Below, one piece after another: positions 31,853-35,646 of a stretch of 35,646 bases of DNA. A program made the translations under genes and the position numbers. The notes under the pieces are model-generated. The model saw nothing but the letters and a program-made list of their open reading frames with translations. It was not told the DNA's origin and did no database searches. Source of the stretch: Candidatus Thermoplasmatota archaeon (GTDB lineage: Archaea; Thermoplasmatota; JASEFT01); assembly GCA_030018475.1 (NCBI GenBank), contig JASEFT010000007.1, positions 1 through 35,646 of the forward strand, read 5' to 3'. Each line of letters opens with the position of its first letter. Within the stretch, counting starts at the first letter, position 1.

Positions 31853-33675
31853 TAGATTATGAGAAATTAGAGCTTAAAGTAGGGCTTGAAATTCACCAGC
31901 AATTAGATACAAAAAAATTATTTTGTTCATGTAGCTCTGAACTTTACGATAATTATAATTACGAAATAGTGCGCATGCTAAGGCCAACGCAGTCAGAGCT
32001 TGGCGAGGTAGATAAAGCTGCAATTGAAGAAGCCAAAAAAAAGCTTAGATTTAAATATCAAATCACAGACAATACATGTCTTGTAGAACTGGATGAAGAG
32101 CCACCGCAAGAGCCTAATCAAGAAGCAATTGAAATTGCACTTACTATTGCAAAAATTCTTAAAAGCGAAATTATAGATGAAATAAATTTCATGAGGAAGA
32201 TAGTTATTGATGGAAGCAATACCGCGGGATTTCAGCGCACTGCTTTAATAGCGACTGGTGGAGAAATTAAAGGTATAAAAATTCAAACTATTTGTTTAGA
32301 AGAAGATGCAGCTAGAAAAATTAGTGAAGAAGAAAAATTCGTTGTTTATAGATTAGATAGACTCGGCATACCTCTTATAGAAATTGCAACTTCGCCACAA
32401 ATTACAACACCAGAAAAAGTTAAAGAGACAGCTGAGAATATAGGGCTTTTGCTTAGAGCTACTAAAGTCAAGCGTGGGTTAGGCACAATAAGGCAGGATT
32501 TGAATATTTCTATAAAAGGTGGCGCCAGAGCAGAGATAAAAGGTGTGCAAGAGCTAAGCTCAATACCCGAGGTTATAGAGAATGAGGTAAAGCGTCAGTT
32601 AAAACTTATAGAAATAAAAGAAGAACTTGCAAAAAGAAATGTTGAGCTCAAAGGCGAAGTCTGCCAAGTTACTGACATCTTCAAAGCCACTAAATGCAAA
32701 ATATTTCAGAATAAAGCTATCTGGGGAGTTAAATTGGAAGGTTTATCAAACTTGTTGGGCGCTAAGGAAGTGAGGCTGGGAAGAGAGCTCGCTTGTAGAG
32801 TGAAACATCTGGTAAAAGGCATAATACACTCAGATGAAGAGCTCTCAAGCTACGGTATCTCAGAAGAAGAGCAGAGTGCTGTAAGAACTAAAATTGGTAT
32901 TCTCGAAAAAGACGCCTTCGTGCTAATCGCTGGGGAAGAGAAAGTTGCAAAGCAAGCTATTGCAGAAATTCTAAAAAGGGCAAGAGAGTGTTTAAGGCAA
33001 GTGCCTGAAGAGGTTAGAAGAGCTTTGCCTGATAATACAACTGAGTACATGCGCCCTATGCCAGGAGAAGCCAGAATGTATCCGGAAACTGACATAAAGC
33101 CAATTATTACTAAAGAATATATAAAGAAACTCAAAATCCCAGAATTACCAGAAAATAAAATAAAAAGATTTTGCAAAGAATATAAAATTAGTGAGGAGCA
33201 GGCTAGGCAGTTGGTTTATCAAGGCTACGATGAACAATATGAAAAATTTGTTAAGCTCTACAAACGCAGTGTTATAGCGAGAACATTCTTAAGTACTATT
33301 CCTGAACTTGCAGCTCAAGGCTTAGATATTAACAAGATCACAGAAGATTTTTTGCAAAGTGTATTCGAAGCTCTGGCGCAGAAAAAATTTGCAAAAGAGG
33401 CTGTACCTCAAATTATGGCATGCATGCTGAAAGAGGATCTAACTCTTGAGAAAGCTATTGAGAGAACAGGCTTGGCAGCAATATCGCAAAAAGAGCTTGT
33501 GAAAATAATCAATGATATTTTAAGCTCTAAAAAAGAGTTGATTAGGCAAGGTGATAAAGCATTTGCACCACTAATGGGACTGGTTATGGAAAAAGTTAGA
33601 GGTAGAATAGATGGCAAGCTTGTAGCTCGAATATTAAAAAGCAAGCTAACTACTATTATTAAAGCTTATCGATAG
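31849..33675 (+). CDS. gatE: Glu-tRNA(Gln) amidotransferase subunit E
   Basis: A 608-residue GatB-related kinase/amidotransferase subunit, archaea-specific. LKVGLEIHQQLDTKKLFC opens the cradle domain; NTAGFQRTALIATGG, ISIKGGARAEIKGVQELSSI, an AspRS-like inserted domain near residues 260-400, MPGEARMYPETDIKP and a C-terminal YqeY-like helical tail follow. The length matches GatE rather than bacterial GatB. It is co-translated with gatD by the ATGA overlap. Confidence 0.96.
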   Translation: MIDYEKLELKVGLEIHQQLDTKKLFCSCSSELYDNYNYEIVRMLRPTQSELGEVDKAAIEEAKKKLRFKYQITDNTCLVELDEEPPQEPNQEAIEIALTIAKILKSEIIDEINFMRKIVIDGSNTAGFQRTALIATGGEIKGIKIQTICLEEDAARKISEEEKFVVYRLDRLGIPLIEIATSPQITTPEKVKETAENIGLLLRATKVKRGLGTIRQDLNISIKGGARAEIKGVQELSSIPEVIENEVKRQLKLIEIKEELAKRNVELKGEVCQVTDIFKATKCKIFQNKAIWGVKLEGLSNLLGAKEVRLGRELACRVKHLVKGIIHSDEELSSYGISEEEQSAVRTKIGILEKDAFVLIAGEEKVAKQAIAEILKRARECLRQVPEEVRRALPDNTTEYMRPMPGEARMYPETDIKPIITKEYIKKLKIPELPENKIKRFCKEYKISEEQARQLVYQGYDEQYEKFVKLYKRSVIARTFLSTIPELAAQGLDINKITEDFLQSVFEALAQKKFAKEAVPQIMACMLKEDLTLEKAIERTGLAAISQKELVKIINDILSSKKELIRQGDKAFAPLMGLVMEKVRGRIDGKLVARILKSKLTTIIKAYR

Positions 33676-33720
33676 TATTTTTAATACATAAAGTTATATC
33701 TTCTTCTCGGTGATAAAAAT

Positions 33721-33954
33721 ATGGCTGAAAAAGTTGCTAAAGCAGGTGTAAAAAAAGAGGAAGGCTATCTTTACTTTGTAGACAAAGCTGGAGATGTGAG
33801 CAGAGCCAAAATGGCAAGAGCTGGCGAAAGAGGCGGTAAGCCTGAAAAAGTAGCAAAGTGTGGTGTAAAGAAAGAGCCTGGGTATTTGTATTTTGTTGAT
33901 AAATCTGGCGATATATCAAGAGCCAAAATGGCTAGAGGTAGAAAGAAAAAATAA
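33721..33954 (+). CDS. 77-residue protein made of two 31-residue repeats
   Basis: Residues 3-33 and 42-72 are copies of one unit, 'EKVAKxGVKKExGYLYFVDKxGDxSRAKMAR', matching at 27 of 31 positions, joined by AGERGGKP and ending in a basic RGRKKK tail. The unit is strongly basic with an aromatic YLYF core that suggests a short beta hairpin; the pattern looks like a nucleic acid- or ribosome-associated mini-domain. Single-copy relatives with the same motif occur in other prokaryotes as uncharacterised short proteins. GGTGATAAAA precedes the ATG, and an oligo-T stop follows. No function is known to me. Confidence 0.7.
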   Translation: MAEKVAKAGVKKEEGYLYFVDKAGDVSRAKMARAGERGGKPEKVAKCGVKKEPGYLYFVDKSGDISRAKMARGRKKK

Positions 33955-33972
33955 TTTATCTTTTATTTTTTT
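33955..33972 (+). terminator. T-rich transcription stop
   Basis: TTTATCTTTTATTTTTTT follows the stop of the repeat protein, and the SAM synthetase has its own ribosome binding site 57 nt later. Confidence 0.5.
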
Positions 33973-34043
33973 AAAAGCGAAAAATTTAATCTTTTATCAG
34001 TACCTTAGTCCTTTTACTTTAATTTAAAAAGGTGCAGCAAGAA

Positions 34044-35240
34044 ATGGAAAGGAATATTTTCATTGAAGAGCTGAAGCACACGCCTATTGAGGAACAGGAG
34101 ACTGAGTTTGTAGAACGCAAAGGGTTAGGGCATCCTGACAGTATTGCAGATGCGCTTGCAGAAAATGTAGCTAGAAATTTAGCTAGAGAATATCTAAAAA
34201 GATTCGGTAGAATTTTGCATTTTAATACAGACGAAGTACAAATAGTTGGAGGTTTATCAGCGCCTAAATTTGGCGGAGGAGGCATGGTCTGGCCTATCTA
34301 TATACTGCTTGTAGGAAGAGCCACTACAGATGTTGGCGGCGAAAAATTGCCAGTAGGCTCTATTGCAATTAACTCCTCAAAAACATATCTTAAAAAAACG
34401 TTCAAGCATCTTGATGTCTATTCAGATGTAATTCTGGATAGTAAAATTTCTATGGGCTCAGTTGAGCTAAGAAAAGTTTTTGAAAGTGAAGTTAGACTTG
34501 CAAACGATACCTCTTTTGGAGTAGGCTATGCGCCGATGAGCGAAACTGAGAAATTAGTTTATCACACAGAGAAATTAATTAACGGGAAGCTCAAAAAAAC
34601 TATGCCTGAGCTCGGCGAAGATGTTAAGGTAATGGGCACAAGGAAAAAGGATTTAATCAATTTAACTATAGCTGTAGCAATGGTTGGTAAAAAAATACCT
34701 GATTTGGATCATTATATAAGCAGCGTGAAAGAGCTTAAGGAAATAATTCTAGACAATGCGCTGAAATATACTGATAGAGATGTAAGTGTAGATATAAACA
34801 CTGCAGATAACTACAAAAAAAACATTGTCTATCTCACGGTCACAGGCTTGAGCATGGAGAACGGCGATGATGGTAGCGTTGGTAGAGGCAATCGAGTTAA
34901 TGGAGTAATAGCGCCACACAGACCAATGAGTATGGAAGCACATGCAGGTAAAAACCCAGTTACGCATGTAGGCAAACTCTATAATATATTGGCATTTAGA
35001 ATTGCAGAAGATATATTAAAATTGAGCAACGATATAAAAGAAGCGCATGTGCGCATTGTATCTCAGATAGGCAAGCCTATAGACGAGCCGAATGGATGCT
35101 CAATTCAGCTGATAATGGAGGAAGGCAGTAAAATACACGGTATAAAAAACGAAGCTTCGGAAGTTGCAAACGAGCATTTAGCCAATATTTACAAGCTCAC
35201 CGACTTAATAGTTCAAGATAAAATACCTGTGTTCTTATGA
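34044..35240 (+). CDS. mat: S-adenosylmethionine synthetase, archaeal type
   Basis: A 398-residue archaeal methionine adenosyltransferase, very different in sequence from bacterial Met[20 protein letters not shown] near residue 20, [48 protein letters not shown]-like residues, [20 protein letters not shown] and [15 protein letters not shown] are the family signature segments. The start at ATG 34044 is set by AAGGTG 9 nt upstream; an in-frame GTG at 34032 lies inside that site. It overlaps the next gene by 4 nt. Confidence 0.96.
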   Translation: MERNIFIEELKHTPIEEQETEFVERKGLGHPDSIADALAENVARNLAREYLKRFGRILHFNTDEVQIVGGLSAPKFGGGGMVWPIYILLVGRATTDVGGEKLPVGSIAINSSKTYLKKTFKHLDVYSDVILDSKISMGSVELRKVFESEVRLANDTSFGVGYAPMSETEKLVYHTEKLINGKLKKTMPELGEDVKVMGTRKKDLINLTIAVAMVGKKIPDLDHYISSVKELKEIILDNALKYTDRDVSVDINTADNYKKNIVYLTVTGLSMENGDDGSVGRGNRVNGVIAPHRPMSMEAHAGKNPVTHVGKLYNILAFRIAEDILKLSNDIKEAHVRIVSQIGKPIDEPNGCSIQLIMEEGSKIHGIKNEASEVANEHLANIYKLTDLIVQDKIPVFL

Positions 35241-35646
35241 AAGGCGCTCTGCCAAAATTTACAAACGTTCATTTATGGAAAACTTTGCGCGAGATTTACT
35301 TGACGCAAACAATTGGCAGGAAAAGGTTAGCTTCGCAAGTAGGTGTTGGAGAAGGTACTATAAGAACAATTCTGAAATATTTTAAGGCTAAAGATTTTGT
35401 TGTGATTGAGCAAGTAGGTATAAAGTTGAGTGAGAAAGGAAAAAAAATTTTTGAAAAATATAGATTGCAAACTACAGCATTAGAAAAGTCAGGACTTACG
35501 GTTGGAAAATATAACTGTGCAGTTATTGTGAAAAACAAAGCTTCTAAAATAAAGCTTGGAATTGAGCAGCGCGATGAGGCAATTAAAGCTGGTGCAACAG
35601 GCACAACTACCCTGGTTTATAAAAATAACGTCCTATCATTTCCAGG
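35237..35646 (+). CDS. Winged-helix regulator, DUF4443-like (partial, cut by window end)
   Basis: A frame from ATG 35237, overlapping the SAM synthetase stop (ATGA), open to the last base. Residues about 10-60 form a winged helix-turn-helix (TIGRKRLASQVGVGEGTIRT, then ILKYFKAKDFVVIEQVGIKL), and LSEKGKKIFEKY closes it. A second domain begins CAVIVKNKASKIKLGIEQRD with GATGTTTLVYK, the layout of archaeal DUF4443 proteins. It may regulate methionine/SAM genes, which is inference from position only. The C-terminus is missing. Confidence 0.65.
   Translation, partial: MKGALPKFTNVHLWKTLREIYLTQTIGRKRLASQVGVGEGTIRTILKYFKAKDFVVIEQVGIKLSEKGKKIFEKYRLQTTALEKSGLTVGKYNCAVIVKNKASKIKLGIEQRDEAIKAGATGTTTLVYKNNVLSFP

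Noticed and set aside
1-35646. CRISPR arrays, rRNA genes, toxin-antitoxin or known defence systems
   Set aside because: No regularly spaced repeats, rRNA signatures or recognisable cas/defence genes were found on either strand.

Overview
This is archaeal chromosomal DNA, low in G+C and rich in AGA/ATA codons. Diagnostic genes are the L18e-L13-S9-RpoN ribosomal/RNA polymerase cluster, the GatD/GatE tRNA-Gln amidotransferase, the archaeal-type S-adenosylmethionine synthetase, PurP (archaeal FAICAR synthetase), an endonuclease Q (EndoQ)-type PHP nuclease and an intron-containing tRNA gene. Frequent GGTGA-type ribosome binding sites and a euryarchaeal-looking gene set (TctA-like DUF112 protein, PurP, AOR) suggest an uncultivated thermophilic euryarchaeal or Thermoplasmata-like lineage. 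The exact lineage cannot be fixed from the sequence alone.

Layout. Bases 1-3560 are a decaying nucleotide-sugar/surface-glycan island on the + strand: a WecB-like epimerase remnant, an intact RmlC/WxcM-like cupin, an intact NAD-dependent epimerase, a frameshifted RmlD-like reductase, a frameshifted and truncated epimerase, and an unrelated C-terminal fragment. A 1057-bp insertion sequence follows (3663-4719) with 24-bp inverted repeats, a long hairpin just before the transposase start, and a frameshift in an A8 run. Its right end touches the stop codon of the EndoQ-like gene (minus strand). From 6000 to 9600 lie membrane and exported proteins: a zinc-ribbon membrane protein broken by a frameshift, an OB-fold protein coupled to a TctA-like transporter, a small conserved protein and a secreted glycosylation-prone protein. 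From 9687 to 13012 are a THEP1-type NTPase, an aldehyde ferredoxin oxidoreductase (AOR) family tungsten enzyme and an ABC ATPase with degenerate catalytic motifs.

The highlight is at 13013-13186 (minus): a tRNA-Pro(GGG) gene interrupted twice, once at the canonical 37/38 position and once inside the T-loop at 59/60. Both sites have bulge-helix-bulge geometry. A small membrane protein gene, a small Cys-rich ORF and the ribosomal operon follow.

From 15323 on, the window is mostly compact housekeeping: FtcD and a DUF89 phosphatase; an operon (minus) of purC, a 928-residue surface protein with a gingipain-like C-terminal half, an ArsC/LMW-phosphatase protein and a methyltransferase; a divergent purP-larB-purE operon; queA (a bacterial queuosine gene, unusual in an archaeon); an amidohydrolase with Sua5; remnants of an Mrp/Mbh-type antiporter (minus); DUF1805; ilvE; endonuclease III; gatD-gatE; a tiny protein made of two copies of one 31-residue motif; and SAM synthetase overlapping a winged-helix regulator cut by the window end.

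Functional threads are purine synthesis (purC, purP, purE, possibly larB and ftcD), one-carbon/SAM metabolism, translation (ribosomal proteins, GatDE, Sua5, QueA, tRNA-Pro), DNA repair of damaged bases (EndoQ, Nth) and an exported/surface protein set. No CRISPR array, rRNA gene or recognised defence system is visible.
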